Shown piece after piece: positions 1-14,200 of a stretch of DNA of 64,000 nucleotides. Source of the stretch: Liolophura sinensis. Taxonomy: Eukaryota > Mollusca > Polyplacophora > Chitonida > Chitonidae. Each line of letters begins with the position of its first letter. Position 1 is the first letter of the stretch. The translations under genes were made by a program, and so were the position numbers. The DNA lies in assembly GCF_032854445.1 (NCBI RefSeq), contig NC_088302.1:52234046-52298045 (forward strand), written 5' to 3'. The notes below the pieces were generated by a model. The model had not been told where the DNA came from. It worked only from the letters and a program-made list of their open reading frames with translations, and did no database searches.

Positions 1-3000
1 GGCCAGCTCCTGAGCTTCCTGCTCCTTGATTTTCATTAGTTTGGCATAGTAGCTGTCAACAGAAACATCAAACAGATTGATGAGTTTGAATTACAGTGCC
101 TAAAATCTAACAGTTGGCTTAGGATTGACAAGAGATAAGAGGTCTATTTGTCAAAAGCAGATTGCAAAGACAGTGTCTAAACATTTGTGCTATTCATGTG
201 TGTTGATTCACTGGCACACGAAACATAAACAAGCCTCCTGCGCCTTTCAAGGGACGGTGTTTGGTTTTTATAATAATAATATCTTCATTTTTGTAAGCTA
301 ACTCAGTCAATTTACAATGAAATTGTTCTTCCCCAAGGCCGTCATACACAAAACAGTGAATGAGAAAATGCGTACTTCAGTGTCATATCAAAATACAGTA
401 GAACTAGAACAAACCTTCTGGATGAAGAATGTGCCTTTAAAGGTTAACTTAAATCATACGGCATAGGACATCTCTCTGCAGAATGTAATGTTAACAAACT
501 GACGTGGACTTTAACAGTAACTGGGAATTACAAAACTTATAGCTAGACCTTAACTGACCTCTTTTTCTTCTTCCTCCTCATGGCTGGGTCATCCTCAGCC
601 TCTTCTTCTTCCTCCTCCATGATATGAGGCCTGAAAACAACAGCATAACAAGATAAAGGTTATTTCTGCTAGTCGTTTCTGATTCTTTCAGTGTTATACC
701 AAGGCACAGTTCCAGCCACCCAAGCAACATTACTCATGCATCTATAGTTATGACCAAGTAGGTGTGTTTAGCACATGAAACACAAATTACAGCTCACAAT
801 CTACGACTCTCAGACTGATTGAGGTAACTCAATACAACAGCATCATCCAAAGTATGGACTTATATAAGCTGCAATACACGCTGTTTACTTTTTATGCTGA
901 TTGTCTGGTTTGTGTTTTGAAATAAACATGAACTGATGTTTACCCAATATTTTAAGGCTAAGGTTGAGAGATTTATTTATCAAGGAGATAATGTGCAATC
1001 ATTCTTCAGACAGTGGCTGACATTAATGACTCCAGTTCCTGGTGCCAAAGCTCTTCCGTCGTGTTACTTCATTTACTACCTTTTCTTGGACATCATCAAT
1101 GGTGATGACAGCCCCACCCGCCTTATTTCATGAGATCCCAAAGTTCACAGTAAAATGTAAAATTTCTCTGATAACTGATAATCCGTACGTTTGCATTCCG
1201 TTAAGTTACGTGCATTAATGTCTAGATTGGCTTACTTCTGCAGGGTCTTGGTGGCTGTTGGTTTGCTGAGAGAACTCGGCACTCTGGGAGTCATGAGAAG
1301 CTTTCTGAAGTCCTCATTGGTAAGATGATGGCTGTCAACAGAACAATAATTCAAATGTGTACAGTTTACAATGTTACAATGGTAACGTATACTACTGAAG
1401 ACTCACACAAAAAGTAATATATGCACTGTAGTCTTCATTAACAGATACAAAAACCTATGAATTTGTGATGGGCAGAATAAGGAACACAATTGAAAATTTT
1501 TGTAAATATCATCCAGGTTCTACATTTAATGATTTCGGTACTCCTGAGCCAAACATGTAAATGTTTATTAAACTGTTTGACTACAGGTCACATTCCAATA
1601 ATTAAAGTAAACATAAAGTCAGTCACTAAATCTGAATTAAAATCAAAAGCTAATAGGTTATTTGATGTGACAGCCAATATTATCATGACGCTTTCAGCGC
1701 TAGTGATTAGCTAAGTTCATGAGGGCTCCTACAACATGGCTACTTGGAGTGAATTGTTCATCAGTACCATATCCCCAATCTTCTCAGCTTTCAAAACTTT
1801 GTAGAGCTTTTTACATATTCTTCTATGATAACTGTTTCCTATATCATTCTTTCTACGAATATCGAAGACTTTATGTTCACTACAAGGTTTATACTTCATA
1901 ACATAGGTGCAGATAGACGTTTAAAGTGAAGCCCAGCACCTGGCTAATGTTTATGTTGACTGAAAGACTACCTTTCAAAACATCTCAAACCGGCATTAAA
2001 TATTTTTTTAGATTTTTTTAAACCCAGTAAAAGTTTAGGGAAACTTTGTCTTGACACAGCGGCCGCATGTCTCCATTATCGAGAGCAAAGGTCACGTAAC
2101 GTTTACTCTGGCTCTCTATGGTTGAGGGTATTTTCCATATAATAGTTTAAGCAGTAACCTATGACAGATAAAGTTGTGGACTTTAGCAATGAGGGCCCAA
2201 CTGATAAATATGGTTTTCTCGGAAACTGGATGTACTGGAAGAACATTTCTGCCACTGCTTGAACTGTTGATACAGCAGGCCTACTATATCATTTACAAGG
2301 AACTCCAGCGACCCACTTTCAATGGCCGAACTGCAGATCTAGATGCAGATGCATGGCCGCGGTAGTCCTGCTTCAGGTTGTAGACTCCGGTGGGGGTGGG
2401 GGGGGCTGTAACCTTTGACCCCAATTAAATGTTTACAAAACTACAACTAGATTCATGATCAATTCTGAAACAAATGGAAATAAATCTAAGTGCCACTCTA
2501 CGCATTCGAATGTGGTTAGATTTTATGCATCAATTTTGTAGCGATGCCTTCTAAGATGAAAGCAGTGCTGACCTAAGTATTGCGGATGTCAGAAGAAGCA
2601 CCTCAGCTTGAACAAGGCGTTTCAATAATTTTACTGTATTTCATAAATGAAAACAGAAGAAAAAAAAAAACGTCCCTTTTATGCAAGGAAGACAAAGGAG
2701 CAAAATTTAAATTCTTCAGTTGTAATAAATTTAGAGAGAAAAAGTATTATATCATAAGATTTTAATTAATTTTAAGCCTTGTTTGGTGAGATGCTGTCTT
2801 CTCATTCCCATAAACCCAGCTTCAGCATCCCTCATTAATTTTGCAGACTTGAATATTTGTTATTTAGAAACTGCTGACTAAATGCTTAAATAAACGACAA
2901 AAAATGTATTTGGGGACATGAATGCGGTTTGGGCCGAGATGGTACGCTACTGTCTGACATAATTTGTGGTACCATTGTTGAATATTACACGGCTTGTAAA

Positions 3001-5033
3001 TCAACTGATATTATATCTGTGGTGGTTTGTAAATGATACAGACCTGGCCTGCAACACTTTGTGAAATGCTTCGGCTATACAGGAAACATCTCAAAATGAT
3101 GTCTTATGCTGTAGTTTTGTGTTATCATACGTCACTTCATGGAGTGAATGGGTAATGGTTACATCACAGTTTAGGCCGCGCAATCTGAGAGCAACATGTT
3201 TGATTGGATAAAATTCTCAAGATGGATGCCTTGACACCAGCCATTTGTGCAGTATTGCCCTTTGTTTGACACATTATTTGGTGAAATCTATGATACTTTT
3301 TAGAAAGCTTGAGTATCCTGCTTTCGATTGAAATATGTTTTAGCAAGGTGCTGTCATGTACTTTAACTTTATGCACAAGGAAAGTAGTGTGTATTTCCAC
3401 CAATATCTGGAAAAGGGACGATGACAAGAGAAAATATTGAGCATGAATATTAGAATGAGCAAATAAAAAAAACATGCTGTGATGCTTAAAAAAGCTATTA
3501 TCACCATCACAGGGTAGTAATCCTTAAGTCCAAAAAAGTAGAATAGGCAGAGGGACATTTTTCTCAATTTTACTTGAAGGTTGAAAAACTTTTGAAAAAA
3601 TTTTCGGTGGCACGAACTTATTTTCCTTTACGGAACACTGACAATGATTTGCTGGTTTATTTAACAAACCTGTCATCTTCCTCATAGCTGTCATCCATGT
3701 GTGATGCATGTTCTGGAGGAAGGGGGTTGGAGTAGGCCTCCGCCTCGCGCTCTCGATCTTCTGGGGGGAAAAAAGGCATGGAATACAACACTTATTTGAA
3801 CAATAAAATTTTAATATGGGTTATGAGCACCAACGATATACGATTTAAGCATACCACACAAGTTCATTGGGTGTAATCCGACGAACCAAATAGGGCCATT
3901 TTTTAAAAAGAAGTCTGTCTTTCTCTGTCTTAATTTCTCTAAATTCACTATCTTTTTCTTCAGATAGAAAAAAAAAATTATCCACCAACCTACATGTAGG
4001 CTGTCATTTCTGATAGGTTCTGCTTATGCCCTATGGAACATTTTGAACTATGACCTAAACTAGTCTCAAGATGAGGGTTGGAAGACTATGTTAAGTTCAT
4101 GTAGGAACAACATGTAGCCTAAAGTTAACAGTGACATCATGATATATATGTCAGTTTAGAATATCCCATGTATGGATGTACAGTTAGTGTTATTCCCACT
4201 CACTGGAAGCCGTAAAGTTTTGGCTGCTGTTTTGGAGACATGATGTGAGTTCACCCCAGCATTTTCATAATGAACGATCGGGTATAATAAAGTTTAGCAT
4301 CTTTAAGTGATATTTAGAAGGGCATCTTTAAGTGGAATTTACTGAACTCAGGAAGCTAATTACTTATGGATAACAACTTCTTCTTTATTATACACAATAT
4401 TTCGATACTAACATCGCTGCTAACGTTGTGTATAATAAATAAGAAGTTATGATCCATAAGTGATTATCCCACAAGTCCAACAGCAGGCTCATTAAATGTG
4501 GACAGAAAAAAAAAGGAAGTTTGGACTTAATCGATGGAGATGTAGAGAGCCTTGTTGGTTACCTGATGTGAACAATTCATCCTATGACCACTAGACTTTT
4601 ATTATCCCGCAAATGGGTCAACAACAAGTAATGGCAACACCCTGAACTTCAGAATTCCTGGTCCATTTTACTGAGCCATCTGACACTACTACTTTGACAG
4701 AAAAGCAAGAAAAACAAGGTACCATTTCCCACTGAAGCAAACTTCAAAATTGGCTACATGAAAAATACCATTTTCAGTGTTTTCTTATGTGGAAAGACTA
4801 AATGAATGTTGAAATATTACATTGCAGTGCCTAACTAAAACAAGGCTTCAAACGACAGGGTAGCGAAAACTGCACAAACCATAATGCACACTGTGTTTTC
4901 ACTGAGAATAAATGTTTACAATATTTGTCCTTTAATAAAACAACGTGCTCACTTCGACCTAAGTTCTTAGCAATTTAGTGATACTTTCTTAAAGTAGGTA
5001 CACAGTTACACGTTCAAACTTACTTTCCGGCAT
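1..5033 (-). CDS. IK: IK / RED spliceosome-associated protein, 5' part (partial, runs off left edge)
   Basis: RED (IK cytokine) is a nuclear spliceosome factor that, with SMU1, helps activate the B complex and is also needed for mitosis. Five minus-strand coding exons join in one frame: 5033-5024, 3760-3670, 1331-1236, 630-559 and 52-1 (107 residues). Exon 1 holds only MPE plus one base before GTAAGT, and its ATG is at 5033-5031. The joined protein begins MPEKDREREAEAYSNPLPPE and contains HLTNEDFRKLLMTPR, almost identical to human KLTNEDFRKLLMTPR. An acidic run (EEEEEEAEDD) and RRKKKKRS follow, then YYAKL, matching human RRRKKKSYYAKL. This order is the RED N-terminal region; the remaining ~450 residues expected of the family lie outside the window. 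Introns 1 and 2 are 1.3 and 2.3 kb and hold a hairpin repeat. The gene is divergent from HMMR, 242 bp away. The symbol is recognised from recalled human protein; no search was run. Confidence 0.93.
1609..1727. repeat. Dispersed repeat copy 1, in IK intron 2
   Basis: The block around GACAGCCAATATTATCATGA to GCGCTAGTGATTAGCTAAGT recurs at 6610-6688. Its left part (ATAAAGTCAGTCACTAAATC) recurs near 5955. The second copy has an imperfect inverted repeat with AGCCAAT and ATTGGCT ends, so it may be a small non-autonomous DNA transposon. No target-site duplication is evident. Confidence 0.5.
4358..4465. repeat. Hairpin / MITE-like inverted repeat in IK intron 1
   Basis: The left arm 4358-4401 starts AATTACTTATGGATAACAAC. 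The right arm 4422-4465, read on the minus strand, starts AATCACTTATGGATCATAAC. Both continue CTTCTT(T/A)TTTATTATACACAA. The two 44-bp arms match at nearly all positions around a ~20-bp loop. This is the shape of a fold-back or MITE element; there is no coding capacity and no clear target-site duplication. Confidence 0.75.
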
Positions 5034-5275
5034 TTTAAAGCAGATATTTAGCGTTGCTAAACTTTCTCGGTATCTTTCTGTAAGGTGAAACGACGATTTC
5101 TCGCAAGCTCACGAAGAATCCCGTCTTGAGCGATGTGCGTGTTATTGGGAATTGATTGGCTGAGAGATCGAGAAGCTTGAACTGTCGGCGGGACATTTGG
5201 TGCCTTCGCAGGGCAAACGTCTGAGGTTTTGTTTGGCTTGTAATTTACGCACGGCCTGCAGATTTCCACCCAATT
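5034..5275. promoter_or_regulatory. Bidirectional promoter region between IK and HMMR
   Basis: Only 242 bp separate the IK ATG (5033-5031, minus) from the HMMR ATG (5276-5278, plus), so one shared regulatory region must serve both. It is locally richer in G+C than the flanks. It contains inverted CCAAT boxes (ATTGG) at 5144-5148 and 5155-5159, the second in the NF-Y-like context GATTGGCTGAG. A forward CCAAT lies at 5270-5274, and GGCGGGA, an E2F/CDE-like element, at 5187-5193. I see no convincing TATA box. CCAAT plus E2F-like elements are typical of G2/M genes, which fits HMMR. The boundaries are the two start codons; the transcription start sites are not known. Confidence 0.7.
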
Positions 5276-8200
5276 ATGTCTTTCTCAAGGGCTGGAATTA
5301 AACGTTTCAATGATATCAAAGGTTTGTGTAAATAACTTCAAGGGAAAAGTAGCATCAGTAAAGCATGCACAGCTTAAATATTTCTACAACAACCTCAAAT
5401 GGCTGATGGAAACGTCTGCTTTATTGTTGTACTTATTTAAACTTCCAACCAGTAGTTTATTTCTTTTTGTGTCCAAAATACACTGGATCCATTTCACACT
5501 AGTTATATTCAGAAAATCTGATATAGTGTTGACTTTTGTCTCTTCCAAATTGCAGTGTGCACGAGACGCACCAAGTGCATGCAAAATTCGGATTGTATCT
5601 GAGGCCACGGGCAGAAAACATGGATAACGACGCAGATGTGTACATGACAGCTGCAAACCTTGACTGGAACCTTTAGAATGAATTTTTCTCGCTTTACTGA
5701 CTGGACAAACTGTTCTTTCTATTCTGCATCCATGATGATTGATCAAATCATCTCAAAAGTTGTCATTTAAGACTGGCTGGGTGGTCTTGTTAGGTTAATT
5801 TTGGTATTTTTTGGCGTTCAGCTGCTTCACACATCTGGTACTTATTTTGTGTCTCTTGCAAAATTATAAACCTGCACAAACTATGCTACAGTGTTGGCGG
5901 TCTCACCTTTATTTCTTAGCAGCCTCGAAGTTAATCGCCTCATGCTAAAGTGAAGATAAAGTCAGCCATTAAAGCTGAATTAATACATAAAGTAGTATAC
6001 CAGAAATCTTCTAATAACATTTATATCTTTAAATATATTTTACTCCATTTATCAACAAAATAAAATGCAAATGATCATCAGTACCTAGCCACTCATTTGG
6101 TGATGGCATTTTGCTGTGTTATAGGTAGAGTGATGTCAGAAACCTAAGAGCTCTCCCATACCATCAGTATTAAACATTGAGACAATGAGAAAATACAAAC
6201 AGAAATGCCTGATACCCAACCAAAGAGTAACTTCTCTGCTTCGTCCTGCATGGGTGTAGGCATTTGGCCTCGCTTGCTGTATGGACTTAAGGGATTGTAT
6301 TGACTCTTTCATTCAGATTTTAGGAAGATGTTTTCGTAATAAATCTGACTTTACCAAGGAAAAATGATGCAAAGTGACAATATTTTCCTTCAAGCAATGA
6401 CTCTCTCGAGGCAGTTTTCTTGCCAGCTCACCCTGAAAAGTACATGTGCCCAGCATGCACGCATTGTGACACGGGCAGTCATTCTCAGTTCCCTGCTCAT
6501 AAGTGTGTGGTCTAAAATGCACCCGTTTAACACTTAAACTAACAGCAAAATTCACTTTATTGCATCAATGTCTGTCTATCCCCTATAAGAAACCACACTG
6601 ACAATCGAGAGCTAATAGGTTTCTTGACTTGACAGCCAATTATCACGTGATGCTTTCAGTGCTAGTGATTGGCTAAGTTCATAAGGGCATTGGGTGAGGG
6701 CTTTGGGGGCAAACTTATGCGACTAATAGGTGTGATTTGAGGGTATTTGCTAAAATGTATAAATCTCACATAAGTCTGTTGGTTCAACTGAGCCATTTGC
6801 AGCTGCTGTAAAATCACATCTTTTCGCTACATTAGTTTGCGAGAACCCCTGCGCATTTCACCTAAACTTAAAACTTAATTCAGCTTATTAATTCAAGACT
6901 GGAGACAGTAGTGGCAGTAGTGTTAAGCTAGTCCAAGATTGCTCTGATGTTAGATTTGGCAAAATTTAGTTTGGTCAAGGATGACTTGATGCATTTGCCA
7001 TTTGTCACAACATCTGATACAAGACTTACCCATCAAGAACGTCACCCTGAGTTTGCAGACTCTAATGTTCCTTACCTTTTCATCTCTCAATTTATGATAT
7101 TATTTCCTAGGCCACGTGGACCCGAAATTCCTTGTTGATGCTCAAAGCGACTTGCTGTACTGACAGCCGTGACATTTCTGGCAAGGGCATGTAACTGTGT
7201 CAGGTTTTTAAATTTAGTGCACTCTGATGCTGGATTTTTGGCCATCCTTTTCAGAAATTTTTTTTTTTTTTTTTGCCAGCCTTAACGTCAGAGCAGTTTT
7301 AGACTAGAGCAGAGCAAGAACTACCATAGTCTGAAATTCAGACACCAAGATGATTTCCTTGGCTGTCTGTTGGCTGTCGTCTAGCAAGCCGGTACTACAC
7401 TATTACACATAATAGTTTTCTGGAGGATTTCAATTCCAAAATTCTGTGACATGTCATTTCAAAACCACAAGTAGGTCACATGACATCTCAGAATGGCGAT
7501 GGATGGTGATGCACTGAGTACTGTGGAAGATCAGTGGGGTGTGGGGAGAAGAAACTGTTACATATTGTCTAGCAGTAATGCAAACCTGCCAAGCTACTGC
7601 CATAAAAGAGCTGGAGGGATGTGATTCAAGCATGCCACTATCTTCACCGGGTTGTAGTCGTTTTGACTGAAGCACAGTTCAGCTGTTGGAATGAAACTAA
7701 ATCTGTTTTTTTTTTGTCATTTCAGGATGTGCACCCCCAGTAGGTGCCTATGACCCAAGGGAAGTAGATGCACACGGGGCAGCTATCGCATTTGACAAAT
7801 CCGATAGGTTTAAAACACCCAAAGGTAATAATTTTAAAGGTTAATTGAGTGTGTGAAAACATCGTCTCTCACAAGTAAATAGCCAAAAGATGTGACTATG
7901 TTCTATGTATGTGTACGTGCATCAAAATGTACAGAACTGATTATTTTCTGATTACAGATGTTGGATCATGTCATGGAACCTCCATCAACATGAGTCAGTT
8001 GAGCAATCTGAGCGCCATCAGCTGTGATGGAGTCACACCCACCAAGAAACTCTTCACCACAAGCACACCTAATGTGAGAAGATTTTCCTGGGGATTTCAT
8101 CTCTTCACTCTGTCATTAACTCTTTGTATCCAGTACTCTATGTTTGGCCGGGAATGTTGGGGAGTTTATTAGTTCCTGCAGGGTGGTTTGATTATTATTC

Positions 8201-11200
8201 TAATTTTTCCATTTGTTTTACTCCATTGTTTTATATCTGAGTGAATGATCTATATTTTGGTGTAATGCTCTTATAGAATAATCTGGAGTCAAAGTGCCCT
8301 GCTTATTACTTGAGATATCATAGAATTAAGCTAGTAACTGTAGGAGTTGATCTTTATTTAAATGCACACCTCAGTTGAAGTTTACATGTATATTCCTAAG
8401 CTGTTGAATTTTAAGGACGAATGAAGATATCCTCCAAATGATGAGACAATTACTCTGTTCTCTGATTTCTGTATTTACCAGGAATAGCTCAAATTATTGC
8501 CTTTCAGTAAATATCAGACTAATACCTGTACTATTTGGTGTTAAAATTGTTGTAAAGTGTGAGAAAGTTATAATGCAACCTACATTATAAATTTTAGGAA
8601 CTTTATAGCATTTAGGTTTTGAATGATAACATATACACAGATAAGGCTGATATTTTGTAAAAGGTAGTTACTTCGGCCAATGTACAATAACAACAGAAAT
8701 TTGTTTGTTTTTGTGCTGATTATTATTTTTTCTATTATTCTCCTGTATAGCCTCTTCAGATGTCATGAATCTGCATTTTAACATTGATTTCAATAATTAT
8801 CAGTTTGTAAAACTGTTGATATGTTTGGTCTTAACTTTTTCAGCTTTTTGCTGTTGAGAAAAAAGGAAAGCATTTCGAAAAGCCAGTAATGCCAGTAGAT
8901 CCAGCCAAACTGAAACAACTTGAAAAAGAGGTTTGACTTTTTAGTTGTTTTTACATGGTTGATAGCGCCTCAAAGCAGATGTGGTAGTCTTTTAGGGGAT
9001 ATTTTTTATGTTACATTTGAGGCCCAATTATCATTTGTTCTCTTTTACCATAGGAGTACTTCATTACCAGTCAGCCAACAAAACGTCAGCACAGGAAGAA
9101 ATAGACAATAGAGTCCATATCATGGGCCCAAGTTTGCTTTAGGTGGGAACGATTAATGTGTGGTCAAATATATGTGTTTAAACTAACATTGTAATATGTT
9201 CATGAGGTGGTTATGTAACCAACACATTCTCCTCTGTCCACCTCGAAATTGGGAGACCCTGGAATCAAACTCAGGTCGGGTCATATCAAACACTTTAAAA
9301 ATGGTACTTGCTGCTGCCTCGCTTGGTGCTCTGCACTAGAACAAGAAAACATGATGGTTGGCCTGGTATCAGTATAATGTGACTGGGTGGGGTGTCATGT
9401 CTGGTGTCTTTGGCATGATACTTCAGTGGAGGCAGCACTGTGGTGGCATGGACTCACCTTGCAACAAGAAGATACAGTATATGTACACACATCCAATGAC
9501 TCCTCATCGTCATATGAGTTAAAATTGTTAAGTACGACCTTAAACCTCAAGCATACGTACATACATATTCTCCTATGTACAGTAGATTAAAACACTGTTA
9601 CAGAAGAGCTCTTCTCATGTTAATGAAATGAACATACTAGTTTCTAATATATTCTCCTGTAGATTAAAAAACTGTTACAAGAGAGGGCAGAGCAAGACAG
9701 AATTCTAGTCAAGAGAGAAGAGGAATGGAAGAAACTAGATGCAAAGTACAAAAATACTTTACAAGAGAAGAACTCGCTTCAGACGAAAACTGCAGCGCTG
9801 GAAAAACAGTTGACCGATGTACAGAAGGGAAATGATGTACTCAAAAACAAGGTAATGGGAGTTTGAGTTAGTCTCATTTGTGCTCTAGAAGAGACTAACA
9901 TGACTGCATTGTGATAAGAAAGCCTAGCGGGTGAGCTAAATTTATTTACCTAAGTAAAGTCTTATTTTTTGCAACTTGTGTCAGTGAAAGCACCTACTGA
10001 AAAAGTAAATACTTTGCGTTTTATAGTCAGATTGAATGCTGTGATGGAAGCCTGCCTAAACCATGTAGATATAGGTGACGTCTTGTCTTTAAAATATATG
10101 TCTTAGACAAGTACAGCTTAGTAATGAATTGTTTGAATATTAACAGTTTTAAATCTTATTTGATTGGCATGAAATTTTGGTCAAAAAGTTTGTTTTCTTA
10201 GATTTCAGCTGCAGAAGGATCACTAAAAAAGCAGGAGAACCTGCAAGCAGAGGTTAACTCTCTGAAGTTGCAGATAGCTGTCAAGGAAGGAGAGGCAATA
10301 AGGCTGAGGCAGGAGCTAGAGACTTCAGTCAACGAGCTCCTGGACTGTCTGTATTTATCATTAGAGACGGCTAATGTGCTCAAAGACAGGGAGGACCTTG
10401 CAGGTAAAACCTGGAAAACAGCGTTCGTTGTTTGTGTTATGATAGTTACCCTTGCGCCACAATTAGGCCATAATACTGTGGATGTGGGGCTCTTTTTATT
10501 TAAAGCCATAGTGATTCAAGTTTTGAAAATACTGTTCATTGATTGTAACCAGATTGACCCTCCAGGACAGGTTCTGTCTAAAGTTAATGCCTGTGAATGA
10601 TGCTTTTGTTGTGACATCAGGCAAAAGTGGAAGTTTCCTTCTTAGTCTTGGTTTTACTTGGATCCTCAGGGTATTGGTTCAGTAATGCTAAACTTTATAC
10701 AGTTAAGTGCTCTATACTGAATCTGCTGTCAACTTTCCTCATTCTCTGTACAGGTGACTTGGCTGATTTGAGAGCAAACAATCTTGGAATACTGGAAAAA
10801 CTGAAACTGGCCAATTTGAAAGTGAAGGTTTGTCATTGTGAAACGCCGTGTTTTATGTTAGGTTTAAATGAGTTTTTGAAAAAAGCTTTAGCAATGAACC
10901 ATGAAATCCTTGTTGATTTGCATTGACTGTGACCTAACATAATAATCAAGAATTTTTCACTAGGGGTGGTAGACAAATGGTCATCAGTTAAGATAAGACT
11001 GTACAGGGGTGCACAAACATCATCAACTGTTTATTGCCACCAAGGTGCCTACAAGTAGTGGTGCCTGGGCCATTTACAAATTCTCGTCAGGGCCGGTTTT
11101 GAACCCACACCCTGAGTGGTTTGAATGCTAGCACCTTTATCCAATCCTGAGTCGCTCTTGAATCAGAGACAGTACTTCCAAGAAGTGCATGCACTTAGGA

Positions 11201-14200
11201 AGCGAGTATTTCAGGCACTTCCATGTTACCTTCCCTTCGTGATATTGTAAAGCACAGATCTGCAAGTTTGAAGCAATATCGACGTAGGTGTGAAAGGCAA
11301 ACCAGACAAAGTCATTGTTTGCTTTTTAGTCACATTCTTCATGTTAACCCCACTTTCTCTTTCCCAAACTATTGGTCTATTTGTGATAGATACTGAAGGA
11401 GGAAGTGGAAAGAGTGATTGAGGATGCCAGTCTTAAGACATTGGAAACCGCACAGAAATGGGAGACCAAATACTTGGCACTGACAGAGGAGAAACGCTTG
11501 CTGCAACTGGCCATGGATTCGCTGGAGGAAAACCTCAAGTCGTCTGATACCTGTAGGAAGAGCCTACAGGAGAACAGGTAGGGATTTATAATGGAGTCTT
11601 CCTCTAGACCTCTTTTATGGACTTGGTACAGTCCATTATTTATGATATATATTTTCTACACCTCATCACAATTTGGAAGAGTTTTATAATGAACAGCATT
11701 TGAATTAGATGACAGATCTCCGATTTCAGATGAAGCCTCTCGTATCTTTTCATGGTCAGTGGCATGTATTGGTTTTGGTCGTCAAGCTTTCACGTGAAGA
11801 CTTTTCTACAACAACAAATCCTTTGGAATCAAACTCTGTGATTGACACAATCCATAACCAATCTATCATCTAAGATGGAAATAATCTTTGATACAAAATA
11901 AAAGCATCAATAAAATGAAGAAACAATTTGTAAAGCCACCAAAAAATCCCATTAAAACAAGCAGTTGGTTGAGCTTGAGCCTACAGTCTTTCCTCTTGAA
12001 AACTAACCTTGCGTTATTGGATGTCTTTTGTTTGGCTTTATGTCTTTATTGGTTGAAAATTTATTTAAAAAATTGCATAAATCGGGCTGAAAATGATCTT
12101 TCAATTAAGGAATTAGGCTAATATCTTTAGTTTTACACCATTTTATAAATGAGTAGAAAAAATTTGGAAAAACATTTTTTCATCTGTCAGTTTAGATGCA
12201 CCATCATCTGACAACAAAGCTCTGGTTAATCTAAAAATCCTTTAAGGATAGTTTAGGTCATATAAATCAATCCCTCATATTTCCCATGTGTGAATGCCTT
12301 TGGAAACTACATACCATCCAGATCTTGGTTTGACTTAAGTTGTTGGGGGATTGGTAGAGTTTAAAGCAATGTTAAATTATTCTTTAAGAGTTTAAAATAT
12401 ATTTATATAATGTGTTTATCTGTTTGAGAAAGAAATTGTAAATTATTAATATTTCCTGTACCTGTAAAGAATGTTAGCTAGCTGTTTGATTGATTATTTC
12501 AGAGATGCATTACTGACTGAAGTGGCAAGCCTAGAAGAAACAATTCAGGAAATGAAATCTGAAAAATGGGATAATGATGAAGAAATCAGGTACTAAAGTC
12601 CTGAAGAGGAACAGTGTTAACTACAAGCTTTGCATGGGGAGAAATTTCAATGGAAAATTAATGTACTGAGTAATATTTTTAGTTATTAGTATTTAAACAT
12701 TTTAATATCCGCCATTTGGGAGATTTAACCTTGATTTCATAAAGAAGAGGTGACTGAGAAATTAATCGTCGAACACAAGATGATGGATGTGGAAATGCAA
12801 TAATGGTTTTTGGTCTGTTTTCAGACACCTGAAAGGGCTGCTGTTTGCTGAAGAAGACGGACGAAAAGTAGAATCACAATCAGCATTTGAAAGCAGTGCT
12901 GAAAAAGCAGAATTACAGGAAAAAATAGATCATTTGGTGGAGTAAGAAGGCCGTCCATATTCAGTTTGTGCCATAGCTTTTGACAAGAAACTGTATGTCA
13001 TTGATGAAGTCAGTAGATGTAGTGTATTAGGGTACTTAAACGACGGCAACCTGCATTATGGTGGGAGGAAACAATGACCATCCACAGGTTGCTTGCAAAC
13101 CTTCCCAATAACGATCGGAGAGGAAAACCAGCATGAGCTGGACTTGAACTTTGGTGAGAGGTTGCCGAGTCATTGCGTCGTGCTGGCACTCTAATCACTC
13201 AGCCACAGGGGCCTTGACTTATTAATAACCCTATTTCTGTGTGGAATATAGATTCAGTTTGCTACTACATGCATGTGTATTTCACCTGAAATGATGAGCC
13301 TTGTAATGATAGTGAAAGTCACACTTGTGCATGAGCTTTAATCAAAGATGAGTTGTCAGTCTGTGTGTCTTCTTCTCTGTTTTTAGATGCAATGACGAAA
13401 TGAATAAGAACATCCGTCTGATGACAGAGAAATATCAAACCCTGGAAGTTGCACTGTGTATGTTTTATGAAATTTGTCTTAGATGGTCGGATTTGGTTTA
13501 TATCTCTGTGGATGTATAAATTTCCTTTTGTTTTAAACATTCTGTAAATTTTCTTTTCTTAACTAAGGTTATACATTGTTTCTGCTGGGTCCGTTATGCG
13601 TCCGGTAAATAGACTCATTCCACCGGAAAAGCTTCCAAAAATTCCTCCACAGACCTGCCGAAAAGAGAAATGAAGAAAAGTCTATTTAATCGCCAGTGGA
13701 ATATTTGAATCCTTTTACAGATATGTTGACATTAATAAACAGTAAAAGCACTAAACATGATATGTTGACATTAATAAACAGTAAAAGCACTTAACAACCC
13801 TATTACTCGCCAAACTCTGAAAATTGTCCACAGGACTGCAAAGACATTGATGAGTGTAATTCACATGGCTTTTGCCCTCGACATGTATGTTTTGTCTCGT
13901 ATTTTTGTTCTGCTGACTTGCTTGTTGGAAGGCTCTGATACAACACAACACTCTCCCCACCCTTCCACCAACCCTTGGCCTCAAATGGACTGAAAATGTA
14001 TTTTCTGGCGGAAACCCTGGCATACTCGCTTCAAATTACACTACCAGCACAAATTATTTTGTATTTACTTTCTAAATGTATTGTAGACATTTTATTTTAT
14101 CTTGTGTCCTTTATTGATACCGGTAACTATAATCATGTTTATCATAGTAATTGTGCAGTGTTCATTGTAAACTGTTTTGGTGTTGCAGTAGATGAGCAGA

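Noticed and set aside
5384-5746. 120-codon minus-strand frame in HMMR intron 1
   Set aside because: No recognisable homology, no splice context, and it lies inside an intron immediately after HMMR exon 1.
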